Positions 55,084 through 64,000 of a stretch of DNA of 64,000 nt are shown one piece after another. Below the pieces are notes generated by a model. It was not told the DNA's origin, ran no database searches, and saw only the letters and a program-made list of their open reading frames with translations. Positions within the stretch are counted from its first letter, which is position 1; each line of letters begins with the position of its first letter. The stretch comes from Bacteroidales bacterium (lineage in GTDB: Bacteria; Bacteroidota; Bacteroidia; Bacteroidales; Lentimicrobiaceae): positions 1-64,000 of the forward strand of contig JADJEQ010000038.1 in the NCBI GenBank assembly GCA_016709025.1. The letters run 5' to 3'. The position numbers and the translations under genes are program-made.

Positions 55084-58000
55084 CTATTTGCTCTGAGAAA
55101 TCCGGATAGATGACACTTCTATATCTCCGTTTTCAGAATAAAGGCTAAGCCAGTTGTTATCCTCACGAAACCACTTATCCTGCATACTGATATCGATAAC
55201 AAAATCGTACACCAGCTCTGAATTGATATTTCTGAAGACAATACCGCCATTTTTCATCTTGTCGCGGCCATAATTAACGTATAACTTCGGAGGAACGTTA
55301 CCCGCGGAACGAGCCCTGATCACCAGATAATTCTTACTGCGCAACCTCACATCTACCGGTTTAAAACTGAATAATTTCTCAGAATTATTTTTCAATAAAA
55401 ATTGTTCTGACGTAACTTCAACAACCGAGTTTTCCATCATATACTTTCTGATCCTGTAAATCATCTGGCCGGGATATGGTTCACGGGGCTTAATTTCAAG
55501 TGCACTTGCATATAACCGGATTGCTTCGTCAAAAACCGATAATTTAAATGCCTTATCGGCATCTGCAATCGCCCTGTCATAGGATTCCCGTTTTATTTTA
55601 TCTCTTTCAGCCAGCATCACTGCGATTTCCTCAATCCGTTGTTTCGGGTATGCCTCATCGGGTTTGATCATTGAGGCTATACGATAGGCTTTTTGTGCTG
55701 CTGAAAAATCCTGCCCGGCATAACATGATTCACCCTGACTCAGATAGCCATTGTACTGCCGGTCAAGTTTTTCCTTATTTTCTGAAATGGTCGCACTTAT
55801 TACTGCAATGCGCTCTTTCGGGTAATCTTCATCGGGTTTATAACCCAGGGCTATTTGAAAAGCTGCAATGGCAGCCGGATAATCTTTGGATGAAAAAGCC
55901 CTGTCGGCCTGCTGTATGGATTTGGAATAATTATCCTGGCTTACTTTCTGGTCTTTCAAAATCGAATTGATTGCGGCAATTCGTTCTTTTGGGTAATTCT
56001 CGCCCGGATAAACATCCAGCGCTGTTTTGTAAGCTGTAATTGCAGCAACAAAGTCTTTCCCGCTATAGGCTTCATCAGCATTCGCGATGATGTTGTTATA
56101 CTTATCCTGCCTGGCTTTGAGTTGATCCAGGGTAACACTGATGGCCGCAATCTTCTGTTTTGGGTACGCTTCTGCAGGCTTTATAACAAGTGCGGCCTCA
56201 TAGCCTGTAATTGCCCTGCTGTAATCCCTGGCAATGTAGGCGCGATCTGCCTCAGCAATGGCTTTATGGTAGTTTACCAGTTGTTCTTTGGATTGGCCGA
56301 GGATGGTATTGATAAGGGCTATCTTTTCTTTCGGATAGATCTCAGCTGGCAACAAACCTGAGGCGAACTGATAACCAGCCAGCGCTTCGGCATAATTCCG
56401 TTTATCGAACGAATTGTCGGCAAAAGCAATCGCCTGCTGATAACTTTGCAGGGCTTTATTCTGTTTGCTGACAATCGCATTGATGGCCAAAATCCTTGCC
56501 TGGGGATATTTTTGTCCGGGCATAAGATCAAGCGCAGATTGATAAAATGCAGTAGCATTCATGTAATCCTGATCTTCAAAGGATTTATCCGCCGAAAGAA
56601 TGATCTGGCTATATTCTCCCTGCAAAGTCTTTTGAAGGTTGTCGATGTAGTCAATTCTTTGCCGGGGATAATTTTCGGTGGGTTTCTGCCTGAGTGCGGC
56701 TTTATATCCGTTCATGGCCTGAACGAAGTTCTTCTCATTAAAAGCCTGATCAGCGAATGAAATTGCTTTATTGTAGCTTTCCTGACCTTCATCCGGTTGT
56801 TTCAACTGCGTGATGGCAGGTGATCTTTTTTCCTGGCTTGCGTTCTTTACCGGTTTGTTCGCTATGGCAGGTTCAGAAGCCTTGCTAATTGCCGGGCTCT
56901 CTTTCGAAGCCGGATCTTTACCTGCATTCACTAACGGTGTTTTATTCTCCGCAAAAGTGTTCTTTTGTTTTTCGATGATCGCGGAAATGGCGCTTATTTG
57001 TTCTTTTGGATATTTCTCTTCCGGATTTATTTCCAGTGCTGAATTGTAATGAGTTATTGCCTGATTGTAATTCTTTTCATCAAAAGCCTTATCCCCCGAT
57101 GCTACCTGTAATTGATAGGTTTTATCAACCCCATCAGGGTTCACGGGTATTTTGTTAACAGCTATACCTTCCGGAACAGAATGCTTATTTTCTGATCCTG
57201 TGATGTTTAAATTTTGATCGTACACCTCCGGTACTGCCTTCTCTTCAATAGATTTATCAGGCACCTTGGAAACAACACCGGCAGATTCGCTTTCCTTCAC
57301 GGCTTTCTCACGGGCGATCAGTTGCTGCAGCGCTTCCATTTTCTCCCTTGGATAGGACTCATCGGGTTTCAGCTTCGAGGCATATCTGAATTCTATCAAG
57401 GCCTTGCTGTAGTTCAAGGCCGCGAGAGACGTCTCACCATTTTCCAGTGCAATCTGATAAGCATCGCGGCTTTCTAGGCCTGCACCGGAAGATTTTGTGA
57501 GTTCCCTGATTCTTGACAATAAATAAGGATCATCTGGAAATAAGTCAAGACTTCTGCGATAACCAATCAACGCGGCTTCATTGTCCCCGATCATGCTGAG
57601 GATATCGGCATTAACGACCGGGTTTTCATGTCCTGCAGGGGATGTAGAGCCACTATTACTGTTTTTGGGAATTTTCCTTAGCATACTTTTCGGGTACTGC
57701 TCCTGAGGACTCATGTTGAGAGCCTGTTGATAGTGGATTCCGGCGTTCTCATAATCGTGAAGCTTGTAGAATCTGTCGGCATCCTTAATCAGCGAAGCAT
57801 AGCTCTGTTGCCCGGTATACTCAAAGGCAAGCAGATGATCAATAAAGAAAATTCTTGCTGTCGGATAATCCTCCTTTGGATGAATCGCTGATGCCAAAAC
57901 ATATCCAGCCCTTGCTTCTGCCAGTTTTTTCTGCTCAAGCAAATGGTCAGAGTCTTCAAGATATCTCGTATAGGCATCCATTTCTGAAGCCACTTTTTCC

Positions 58001-58614
58001 TTCTGTACAGTAACTTCTTCGGTTTTTCTGACTAACCAGGCCTCCCGGGGTTTCATCAGAAGGGCTTGCTGATAAAAGTCGATTGCCCGGTTGTAATGTT
58101 TCTTTTCAAGCGACTTCTCTGCATGAATCAGCATAATCCGGTATCGGGTTTCATTTTCAGGATCGGTAAAAAGTTTCGAAATCTCATTCAACCTCCCTTT
58201 TACATATTGATCTTCCGGATTGAGGCGAACAGCATCATAATAGGCTTCATTGGCGCACTTATAATTCTGCACATTAAAGCAGCTGTCGCCCACCTTAACT
58301 GCATCCCCGAATAGTTTCAGGCTAAGTTGTGTACTACCGAGGGTTTTATAAATCTGGTCTATCTTTTTCTCCGGGTACTTTTGACGTGGATAAAGGACCC
58401 AGGCTCTTTCATATTCATTGATAGCCTGCATATAGCTTCCGGAAAGAATCAGATTATCAGCATTCCTGATAGCATTGTCGTAGGCAGGATTTGAAGGTTT
58501 ATCAATAGATTTTTGACCATGCACACCTCCAAAAGCAAACAAAAGATACAGAATCAGAAATCTACCGGCTATTAACCTGGCCGGATTCACTTGCCTATGT
58601 AAACAGACCAACAT
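55084..58614 (-). CDS. Very long secreted TPR-repeat protein
   Basis: The 1176-residue product has an N-terminal signal peptide (FLILYLLFAFGGVHGQ). Roughly 15 TPR-like units of 50-57 residues follow, with consensus IxxADxAFxxKDYxxAIxxY and ALxIKPxExYPKxRI. Each ends in a conserved YPK or YPR turn. A linker rich in Lys, Pro, Ser and Glu (residues about 430-600) separates the first and second block. The last 120 residues form a beta-rich domain without repeats (FSFKPVDVRLRSKNYLVIRA, YVNYGRDKMKNGGIVFRNI, WLSLYSENGDIEVSSIRISQ). TPR repeats bind peptides and hold complexes together. In this place the protein may scaffold surface proteins or cytochromes, but that is inference. Confidence 0.85.
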   Translation of the reverse strand: MLVCLHRQVNPARLIAGRFLILYLLFAFGGVHGQKSIDKPSNPAYDNAIRNADNLILSGSYMQAINEYERAWVLYPRQKYPEKKIDQIYKTLGSTQLSLKLFGDAVKVGDSCFNVQNYKCANEAYYDAVRLNPEDQYVKGRLNEISKLFTDPENETRYRIMLIHAEKSLEKKHYNRAIDFYQQALLMKPREAWLVRKTEEVTVQKEKVASEMDAYTRYLEDSDHLLEQKKLAEARAGYVLASAIHPKEDYPTARIFFIDHLLAFEYTGQQSYASLIKDADRFYKLHDYENAGIHYQQALNMSPQEQYPKSMLRKIPKNSNSGSTSPAGHENPVVNADILSMIGDNEAALIGYRRSLDLFPDDPYLLSRIRELTKSSGAGLESRDAYQIALENGETSLAALNYSKALIEFRYASKLKPDESYPREKMEALQQLIAREKAVKESESAGVVSKVPDKSIEEKAVPEVYDQNLNITGSENKHSVPEGIAVNKIPVNPDGVDKTYQLQVASGDKAFDEKNYNQAITHYNSALEINPEEKYPKEQISAISAIIEKQKNTFAENKTPLVNAGKDPASKESPAISKASEPAIANKPVKNASQEKRSPAITQLKQPDEGQESYNKAISFADQAFNEKNFVQAMNGYKAALRQKPTENYPRQRIDYIDNLQKTLQGEYSQIILSADKSFEDQDYMNATAFYQSALDLMPGQKYPQARILAINAIVSKQNKALQSYQQAIAFADNSFDKRNYAEALAGYQFASGLLPAEIYPKEKIALINTILGQSKEQLVNYHKAIAEADRAYIARDYSRAITGYEAALVIKPAEAYPKQKIAAISVTLDQLKARQDKYNNIIANADEAYSGKDFVAAITAYKTALDVYPGENYPKERIAAINSILKDQKVSQDNYSKSIQQADRAFSSKDYPAAIAAFQIALGYKPDEDYPKERIAVISATISENKEKLDRQYNGYLSQGESCYAGQDFSAAQKAYRIASMIKPDEAYPKQRIEEIAVMLAERDKIKRESYDRAIADADKAFKLSVFDEAIRLYASALEIKPREPYPGQMIYRIRKYMMENSVVEVTSEQFLLKNNSEKLFSFKPVDVRLRSKNYLVIRARSAGNVPPKLYVNYGRDKMKNGGIVFRNINSELVYDFVIDISMQDKWFREDNNWLSLYSENGDIEVSSIRISQSK

Positions 58615-58904
58615 TCCTGAATTTTAAAATAGTGAGAATGACATGTTTACAACATACGAAATACCTTTAAGTTCAAAGGTTGAGCCTGCTCCAAAAAGTC
58701 AATAAATAAGAATCGATACCAAATCTCCAAAACACCAATTAACACAAAGCATTGTATATCAATATATTAAAATTGGTGAGTTTTAGTGTTTTAGTGGATT
58801 GGTGTCAAATTATTGGTTTTCGGAGTTGACTCAAGGTTTAATATATTTGAGATCCTTTTGCCAGATACCGGTTAACTGCTTGAATATATGCATCATACAT
58901 TTGA

Positions 58905-59843
58905 TCAGTCAATGTTATTATAAGCCTTTTCAGCATGGCAGCCAGGAAAACACGATCCGCCTTTTTCGGCAGGCACAAATTTTATCGGCAAATCCCAATT
59001 CCCAAATCTTACTTTTGTTTCGATAAGATGTTCATTCATCGAAGCATGGACATTATGGCAAATCACGCAGTTTCTGCCATTTTCGGCATTCATATGCACG
59101 TAATGCAGGTTTATGTCGCCATCCCTGAAGTTGGTTGCAGATGTTGTTTTGGCTACTTCAAGTAAATCACTGTCGTGACATTCCCAGCAAAAAGCAAAGC
59201 TATCGCGGATCGCCGGCGCGTAATTGCCCTTCGGGAACGAACTTATCAACAGATAGTTGTTTGATGAGGCATGCGGCTGATGACAAACAACGCATCCACC
59301 GTTATTAACAGGAGGATGAATTACCTTGCTGACAGTAATCAGTTTTTTGATGTTTACCATTTTCTTTCCATCTTCCGAAATATCCTTATTATGACAACTG
59401 AGACAAAGTTTTTTCTGGCCGGTTAATAAAAGATTCTTTTCTTCAGATGAATGGGGAGAGTGGCAATTGGTGCATTTGTTTTCAATTACGACAGCCTGGT
59501 GGACATTTCCCAAAGTATCGAGGTTTTGCCTAAGATCGGTGTGACAGGTGAAACACAATTCCGGAACATCTGCAACCAGCATCAAACCCCGGGCACCATT
59601 CTCCGTATGTTCCCGGAGATCAACCTGGTGGCAGTTTGCACAGGATTCAGAAGCCGGGCTGTGCTGAACAGTGCTTTCGACCAGGTCGCTGTGGCAATCA
59701 ACGCAACCGGGCTCAGCTGCAGGAAACTGAGTATTTGTCAGATAATTCTCTGTTGCACCCTTTCCATCATCAAAATCCTGGAAAACCAACCCCAGAAATG
59801 ATAAAAAAGGTAGCAAAGTGTAGAAAAGCAGTGATTTTCCCAT
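58905..59843 (-). CDS. Multiheme c-type cytochrome (eight CXXCH, one CX3CH)
   Basis: The 312-residue product has an N-terminal signal or anchor segment (LLFYTLLPFLSFLGLVF). Eight CXXCH heme sites are visible: CVDCH, CANCH, CFTCH, CTNCH, CLSCH, CVVCH, CWECH and CVICH. A ninth, CFPGCH, has three residues between the cysteines. CTNCHSPH, CVVCHQPH and CVICHNVH belong to the doubled-CXXCH cytochrome family. It ends 2 bp past the beta-barrel gene in the same direction and is probably co-transcribed. By analogy with porin-cytochrome conduits it may stand on one side of the outer membrane and pass electrons through the barrel. That role is inference. Confidence 0.88.
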   Translation of the reverse strand: MGKSLLFYTLLPFLSFLGLVFQDFDDGKGATENYLTNTQFPAAEPGCVDCHSDLVESTVQHSPASESCANCHQVDLREHTENGARGLMLVADVPELCFTCHTDLRQNLDTLGNVHQAVVIENKCTNCHSPHSSEEKNLLLTGQKKLCLSCHNKDISEDGKKMVNIKKLITVSKVIHPPVNNGGCVVCHQPHASSNNYLLISSFPKGNYAPAIRDSFAFCWECHDSDLLEVAKTTSATNFRDGDINLHYVHMNAENGRNCVICHNVHASMNEHLIETKVRFGNWDLPIKFVPAEKGGSCFPGCHAEKAYNNID

Positions 59844-59845
59844 AA

Positions 59846-61813
59846 TTAAAACTTTCTGACAATTTTTACGTAAGTCCCTTTAAAATTGATTTCTTCACCT
59901 ACATAGTTCCGTCTGTAAATCTCAGCTCCAACGGTTAAATAAAGACGATTAATGGCAGAGGTTATTTCAGCTTTTGCAGTGAGCAAATTAAGATCTATGC
60001 CACGACCCGTCTGTTTGCGGTACATAACATCAAAATTCAGCCTGGTTTCCTTAAACAGGGAATAAATACACCTTCCTGTAACATCCATATATTTCTGGTA
60101 TTTTACAACAGGTTCATCGAGCATCTTATAGTCCTGAAAATTGCCGTTTAACATTACGGTAATGCGGTTTCCCAGATTCTTTTGAAAATTCAGGTAATAC
60201 CTAAACATTTGAAAAGGTAATATAGAGCTCCGGTAGTCTTCGTATTCTGCGCCGGCATTAATAAATTTAAAATCCACCCGGAATCCGGCAACATGTTGGG
60301 TAAAATAATTCAGTGTTACAAATTCCGTATTTTCCATATTGGCATAATCCTGGGTTGAAAACCGGTAATTAAATGATAACAAATCATTTAATATATAAAC
60401 TGCCGATGAAAGTGCATGTGTATTTGCATCGTACCTGTACGTTCCGGGCTGATTTGCAATGTAATCAATCAGAACAAGACCATTATCCGCAATTGCACCA
60501 CCGGGAATCCTTCTGATTTCTATATACCTGTTTCTCTCAATAAGTATATAGTCCAGCCCGTTCTCATAAATGATGGTTGAAGTGATATCCTTCACTACAA
60601 CAGATGACAAGGTTGCATCCGGCAATCTCAAAAGGACGATCTTACTGTCAGACAACACATATTGCTCGCCTGAAATAATGAGATCTGCGGTCTCGGAGAC
60701 ATAGTCCTGATGATATCGGTCGAACCGGTATGATATCTGTAAATGGCCCGTCGGAATTTTCTTGGTGTAGTTTAATTCAAACCCTGTTTTGGTGTTAAAC
60801 TCCTGATATACTGTATGATTGATTTTATTAATATCGAAATTAATTCTGGATTCGAGGCTCTTGTAAAGTTTATGTCCAAGGCTGGAATTTATACTGTGTT
60901 GAATCAGATCGCCTGATGTCTGGGTTATTTTGTAAAAGTTATAATTACTGAACAGGGATAAATTCTGTGGCAACCGGAACTGCAGGTACTCACTTGCCTG
61001 AAAGCGGTTCAGGCCTGTAGTTCCCCGCTGGTTGAAATCTGAAATACGGGTTATCAGGTTGTAATTTTGTCGGGAATCCAGATACAATGAGTTATAGAAT
61101 TCCGCATGATCAATTGTATTTGCTACCCGCAGCAGATTCTGGTTCACATTAACATTCTCATCATGTGAGTAGTTCAGTTCGCTCTTGTCGCGTTTCGTAA
61201 ACGATTTGGATAACCGGGTCTCGAATACCTTCTGATCCAGGGTGTACTTTCTTCCCGTTCTGATCTCCTCCTCGCTCCATTTCCTGCTTTGAATGCTGAA
61301 TGTTACAGGTAAAACTTTATTGCTGAAACCAAGGTTTGCTCCTAAAATCTTGTTTATTGATCTGATGTCAGTCAGATTCTCGCGCGACGAATAACTATCG
61401 TCATAATTTCCAAAAGCATTTAATGTTAAATCTTTTTGTTTCAGAAAGGTAGCATCAAATCCCAGTTTTTTTAACGTACGCACTTCAGACTGATCGGGGA
61501 CTTCAATAAAGTTATCCCTGCTTGTTTCAGGCATATAACCGGCGGAAAGATTCAGGATCAGAAAGTTCGGATGCAGAATTGAACTTTGCGTGTTTAGCAA
61601 TAATCCACCCGACAGATAAGAACTTTTCTGATATTCATAAAAGTCAAGACCGATTCTCTCCTGCTCCCTGTAAAGTCCCTTTAACCGGGCTTCGCCTGAT
61701 ATTGAACTGAATCTCCAGAAGTGTAGTGCATTGTCACCATTTTGCGAAAAGACATGACCTGATAAAACCAATATAATTGGCAGTATAAGTATGTATTTTG
61801 CGCTTTTAACCAT
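59846..61813 (-). CDS. Outer-membrane beta-barrel (putative porin of a cytochrome conduit)
   Basis: I chose the start at 61813 (MVKSAKYILILPIILVLSGH) because it gives a signal peptide and starts 4 bp past the stop of the lipoprotein cytochrome gene. The mature chain of about 630 residues has many short amphipathic strands with alternating aromatic residues (FRLPQNLSLFSNYNFYKITQ, HLQISYRFDRYHQDYVSE, FQMFRYYLNFQKNLGNRITV). It ends in an aromatic residue (YVKIVRKF), as barrel proteins do. It contains no heme motifs. Being packed between two multiheme cytochrome genes, it probably forms the pore of a porin-cytochrome complex for electron transfer across the outer membrane. The family itself was not recognised. 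Confidence 0.75.
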   Translation of the reverse strand: MVKSAKYILILPIILVLSGHVFSQNGDNALHFWRFSSISGEARLKGLYREQERIGLDFYEYQKSSYLSGGLLLNTQSSILHPNFLILNLSAGYMPETSRDNFIEVPDQSEVRTLKKLGFDATFLKQKDLTLNAFGNYDDSYSSRENLTDIRSINKILGANLGFSNKVLPVTFSIQSRKWSEEEIRTGRKYTLDQKVFETRLSKSFTKRDKSELNYSHDENVNVNQNLLRVANTIDHAEFYNSLYLDSRQNYNLITRISDFNQRGTTGLNRFQASEYLQFRLPQNLSLFSNYNFYKITQTSGDLIQHSINSSLGHKLYKSLESRINFDINKINHTVYQEFNTKTGFELNYTKKIPTGHLQISYRFDRYHQDYVSETADLIISGEQYVLSDSKIVLLRLPDATLSSVVVKDITSTIIYENGLDYILIERNRYIEIRRIPGGAIADNGLVLIDYIANQPGTYRYDANTHALSSAVYILNDLLSFNYRFSTQDYANMENTEFVTLNYFTQHVAGFRVDFKFINAGAEYEDYRSSILPFQMFRYYLNFQKNLGNRITVMLNGNFQDYKMLDEPVVKYQKYMDVTGRCIYSLFKETRLNFDVMYRKQTGRGIDLNLLTAKAEITSAINRLYLTVGAEIYRRNYVGEEINFKGTYVKIVRKF

Positions 61814-61817
61814 GTGA

Positions 61818-62414
61818 TCAGCGTAATAAGTTGTTATCTGTTCCTCCATGAGGATTATGGCAAGTGGTACAATTGACTTCACCGATATTCTGATGAGTCA
61901 CAGTTTTTAGGATAGAGGAAGATTCATGACAATAAAGGCAAAGATCCTGTCCTACCCTGATTGTTAAGGCCGGATTCTCAGACATATGAGGACTATGGCA
62001 CATGTTGCATTGCCCCCCGCCAACCGGACCATGCAGTACTTTGTATTGAAGACTGAAGTTATCATGGCACTGGTAGCATAAATCAGGCTGAAGTATTTTC
62101 AATTTACCCATACTGCTTTGATCGTGACATGTATTACATTGTTTATCCCGGTAAGGTGGATGGAAATGAGTCTGAACAGCCACCTCAGCAGCAAGGTTTT
62201 GCGCCATTGAAGTGGTGTCAGCGGAGTTCAGTGAATCACTCACAGCAGCAACCTTTTCTGATGGATCCGTTACCCCATCAAAGAAGAAAGATAGCACCCT
62301 GATACGATTGGCTGGCGAACATCCCAACTGGAATAAAAGCATCACGAACAAAAGAAGCGACACAAACTTCTTTTTACTGCTTTTAAAACTCGTGTGGGGA
62401 AATTCTATCAACAT
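61818..62414 (-). CDS. Multiheme lipoprotein c-type cytochrome (five CXXCH)
   Basis: The 198-residue product has a lipoprotein signal (VSLLLFVMLLFQLGC, Cys at residue 32), followed by RIRVLSFFFDGVTDPSEKV, a segment I have seen in other doubled-CXXCH cytochromes. Five heme sites follow: CNTCH, CYQCH, CNMCHSPH, CLYCH and CTTCHNPH. The lipid anchor puts it on the periplasmic side or the surface side of a membrane. It lies between the NHL gene (63 bp gap) and the beta-barrel gene (4 bp gap). It is probably the partner cytochrome on the other side of the pore from the 58905-59843 product. Confidence 0.88.
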   Translation of the reverse strand: MLIEFPHTSFKSSKKKFVSLLLFVMLLFQLGCSPANRIRVLSFFFDGVTDPSEKVAAVSDSLNSADTTSMAQNLAAEVAVQTHFHPPYRDKQCNTCHDQSSMGKLKILQPDLCYQCHDNFSLQYKVLHGPVGGGQCNMCHSPHMSENPALTIRVGQDLCLYCHESSSILKTVTHQNIGEVNCTTCHNPHGGTDNNLLR

Positions 62415-62477
62415 TTCGTCAAGGTCAGATTGTTATTTAGCTATTTGACTCTTATCAGAATCCGGTTTATTGTTTAT

Positions 62478-63587
62478 CTACTTCTTACGATGGCCCGATT
62501 CCTGCTTCTTATCCACCCCTGCTCCCTTTTTCAATGGCTCAATGGCTCCGTAAATATTCAGTTTGTCGGGGCCAAACTGATTGCTGACCAGGATAAGGTA
62601 CTTCAATTGGTAGGCAGGGTCTACATATTTTTCGAAAAACCGAAGGTTATCGTAATCCAGGATGACTTTAGCCGGTAGCCACATATCGCCGGGGCCCTTA
62701 TAGCTGCCCCCGAAATGCATCAGCAACTTACCTTCTTTATTAAAAATCTGGGCGTTTTCAAACCCGGCATCAACAACGTAAAGATTTGATTCCCTGTCAA
62801 CTGCTATCCCTTTTGGTCGGGCCATCTGACCTATCCCCTGCCCATAAGTCCCGATTGAACTCACAAATTCACCATCATGGGTATACTTTTTTACTTTGAA
62901 GTCCCCAAAATCCGTAACAAAAACATTGCTGTCATTAACAAAAAGATTGGTAGGGGAAAACAAACCTGTTTCATCAACCCCAACCTGAGGAAAAGTATTC
63001 AGCAACTCATATGTGGTATCATTGGCATAAACATGAATCTGATGACCTGCAAGGTTTGTTACCCATAATTTATTATCATACGCAAAAACATCAACCGGCT
63101 TAAAATTTTCGGCTTCTCCAAAACAATTATAATAGGTGCCATTTTCATCGAAGATTACAATTTGTTTTCTTTCTGAATCTGCAATGTACAAGTACCCCTT
63201 CTCATCAACACAACAATTCACCGGCACTTTTAATTCGCCCTTCCCTTTTGGAATAAATTGCCCGAATGTGCTCTCTGCCAGGTCAATTTTAACAAGGCCA
63301 TGGATAAAAGTGTCACAAATCAGGATTTTCCCGTTATGCACTGCAATTCCGTAAGGTTTGTTAATTGGAATATTTTGGGGCTGGCCGAACAGGAATCTGT
63401 AAAAAGATTTGCGTTTGCCTGTGATATCCTCAGATCCGCTAATTTTTGTCAGGAATTGTATGCGGGCTGTATCGGGAGGTGACGGATATATCACAAGGTT
63501 GTCGGCCTCTGAACCCGAAAAAGTTGTTCTTGAACATGAACCAATAAGAATGATGATTGCAAACAGAAACAGGGGTCTGAGTGTCAT
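62478..63587 (-). CDS. NHL-repeat lipoprotein of the cytochrome cluster
   Basis: The start at 63587 gives a lipobox (IIILIGSC, Cys at residue 18); an upstream ATG at 63626 would add 13 residues. The 369-residue product has a run of NHL-type blades (KPYGIAVHNGKILICDTF, YLYIADSERKQIVIFDENG, VFVTDFGDFKVKKYTHDGEF, RPKGIAVDRESNLYVVDAG, NAQIFNKEGKLLMHFGG), which suggests a six-bladed propeller. A short tail follows (KYLILVSNQFGPDKLNIYGA). NHL proteins are often found beside multiheme cytochromes and may act as docking or assembly partners. The exact role here is unknown. Confidence 0.82.
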   Translation of the reverse strand: MTLRPLFLFAIIILIGSCSRTTFSGSEADNLVIYPSPPDTARIQFLTKISGSEDITGKRKSFYRFLFGQPQNIPINKPYGIAVHNGKILICDTFIHGLVKIDLAESTFGQFIPKGKGELKVPVNCCVDEKGYLYIADSERKQIVIFDENGTYYNCFGEAENFKPVDVFAYDNKLWVTNLAGHQIHVYANDTTYELLNTFPQVGVDETGLFSPTNLFVNDSNVFVTDFGDFKVKKYTHDGEFVSSIGTYGQGIGQMARPKGIAVDRESNLYVVDAGFENAQIFNKEGKLLMHFGGSYKGPGDMWLPAKVILDYDNLRFFEKYVDPAYQLKYLILVSNQFGPDKLNIYGAIEPLKKGAGVDKKQESGHRKK

Positions 63588-63669
63588 TTCCGTGTATTTT
63601 TTTAACAAATTCAGGCTTTCAAACATTTATACCTCATTTAAACTGATTCATACAAACTTAAAGCAGGAA

Positions 63670-63695
63670 AAAGGGGCGAAAATTTTCGCCCCTTT
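63670..63695. terminator. Rho-independent terminator
   Basis: AAAGGGGCGAAAA and TTTTCGCCCCTTT form a perfect palindrome. On the minus strand it is followed by a short T run (CCCCTTTTTCC). It lies 34 bp past the stop codon of the cytochrome gene ending at 63729, so it closes that gene and separates it from the NHL gene. Confidence 0.85.
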
Positions 63696-63728
63696 CCAGA
63701 TATCCGCAAGATCACGAATATTCAACAT

Positions 63729-64000
63729 CTATTTATCATGACAAGTAAGACACAGAGCGCTGGCGGCATTTGATTTAAGCAGCAGGCTGTTTGTTCCTAC
63801 AGCACTGTTATGCACATCATGGCATGAAGAACACTGCATTTTTCCTGAAATCAGCATATCTTCAGCAATGGTTCCGCCTAAGCCTGAAGAAGTGGTACCG
63901 GGATCATGCAAACCTCCATCGGCCAATGCCAATGCAGCATCATAATCGATAGAGATGGGATGATCATTACTCAAAGAGGTTCCGACTAATGCATCACCGG
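63729..64000 (-). CDS. Multiheme c-type cytochrome, C-terminal part only
   Basis: The reading is open to the right edge of the window, so only the last 90 or so residues are visible. These are GDALVGTSLSNDHPISIDYD, then KMQCSSCHDVHNSAV and ALCLTCHDK, giving two CXXCH sites (CSSCH and CLTCH). The LSNDHPI and CHDVHN texts are typical of doubled-CXXCH cytochromes. Its own terminator at 63670-63695 suggests a separate unit next to the conduit operon. Confidence 0.85.
   Translation of the reverse strand, partial: GDALVGTSLSNDHPISIDYDAALALADGGLHDPGTTSSGLGGTIAEDMLISGKMQCSSCHDVHNSAVGTNSLLLKSNAASALCLTCHDK

Overview
The window reads as chromosomal DNA of a Bacteroidota (Bacteroidales-like) bacterium. 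The evidence is a subtilisin-like protease with a type IX secretion sorting domain (9868-12603), a Bacteroidetes-type promoter (TAnnTTTG class), the dockerin-like C-terminal module seen in secreted Bacteroidota proteins, and many short palindromic intergenic repeats typical of that phylum. No tRNA, rRNA, CRISPR array, transposase or reverse transcriptase gene was recognised. All genes but one (30509-32224) lie on the minus strand.

Layout. 1-3307: two secreted-protein genes broken by frameshifts (a LamG-type protein and an autotransporter-like/dockerin-like protein), separated by about 950 bp carrying REP-like hairpin repeats. 3353-54289: a tandem array of 25 paralogous secreted modular genes plus one truncated remnant. 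Each starts with a signal peptide and a shared module of about 90 residues (consensus AMLDVKSTxKGxLxPRM, then a QRxAI..P..GL segment), here called the AMLDVKS module. Behind it come interchangeable bodies: FISUMP (Fib_succ_major) domains, Lcl_C/DUF1566 domains, YadA-like 23-residue NTAxGxxAL head repeats ending in a peptidase S74 intramolecular chaperone, or a C-terminal beta-rich domain. The array is interrupted by the protease, two MITE-like elements, and one plus-strand beta-propeller gene. 55084-58614: a very long secreted TPR protein. 58905-64000: an operon-like group of three multiheme c-type cytochromes (the last cut by the window edge), an outer-membrane beta-barrel and an NHL-repeat lipoprotein. 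This group looks like a porin-cytochrome electron conduit.

How it may work together (inference). The array proteins look like cell-surface or released trimeric fibres with lectin-like or other tips. Several transcription units start from a repeated promoter module, TTAACA-N5-TTAACA followed 20-21 bp later by TAAATTAG. In three units a conserved leader of about 360-420 nt with a 7-bp hairpin always 103-108 nt before the start codon precedes a gene with the same signal-peptide type but a different body. This promoter-leader-signal-peptide cassette joined to swapped bodies is the most novel pattern here. Many indels, an in-frame stop, and a poly-G/poly-A block at about 40181-40490 suggest that part of the breakage is assembly or read error rather than true gene decay.
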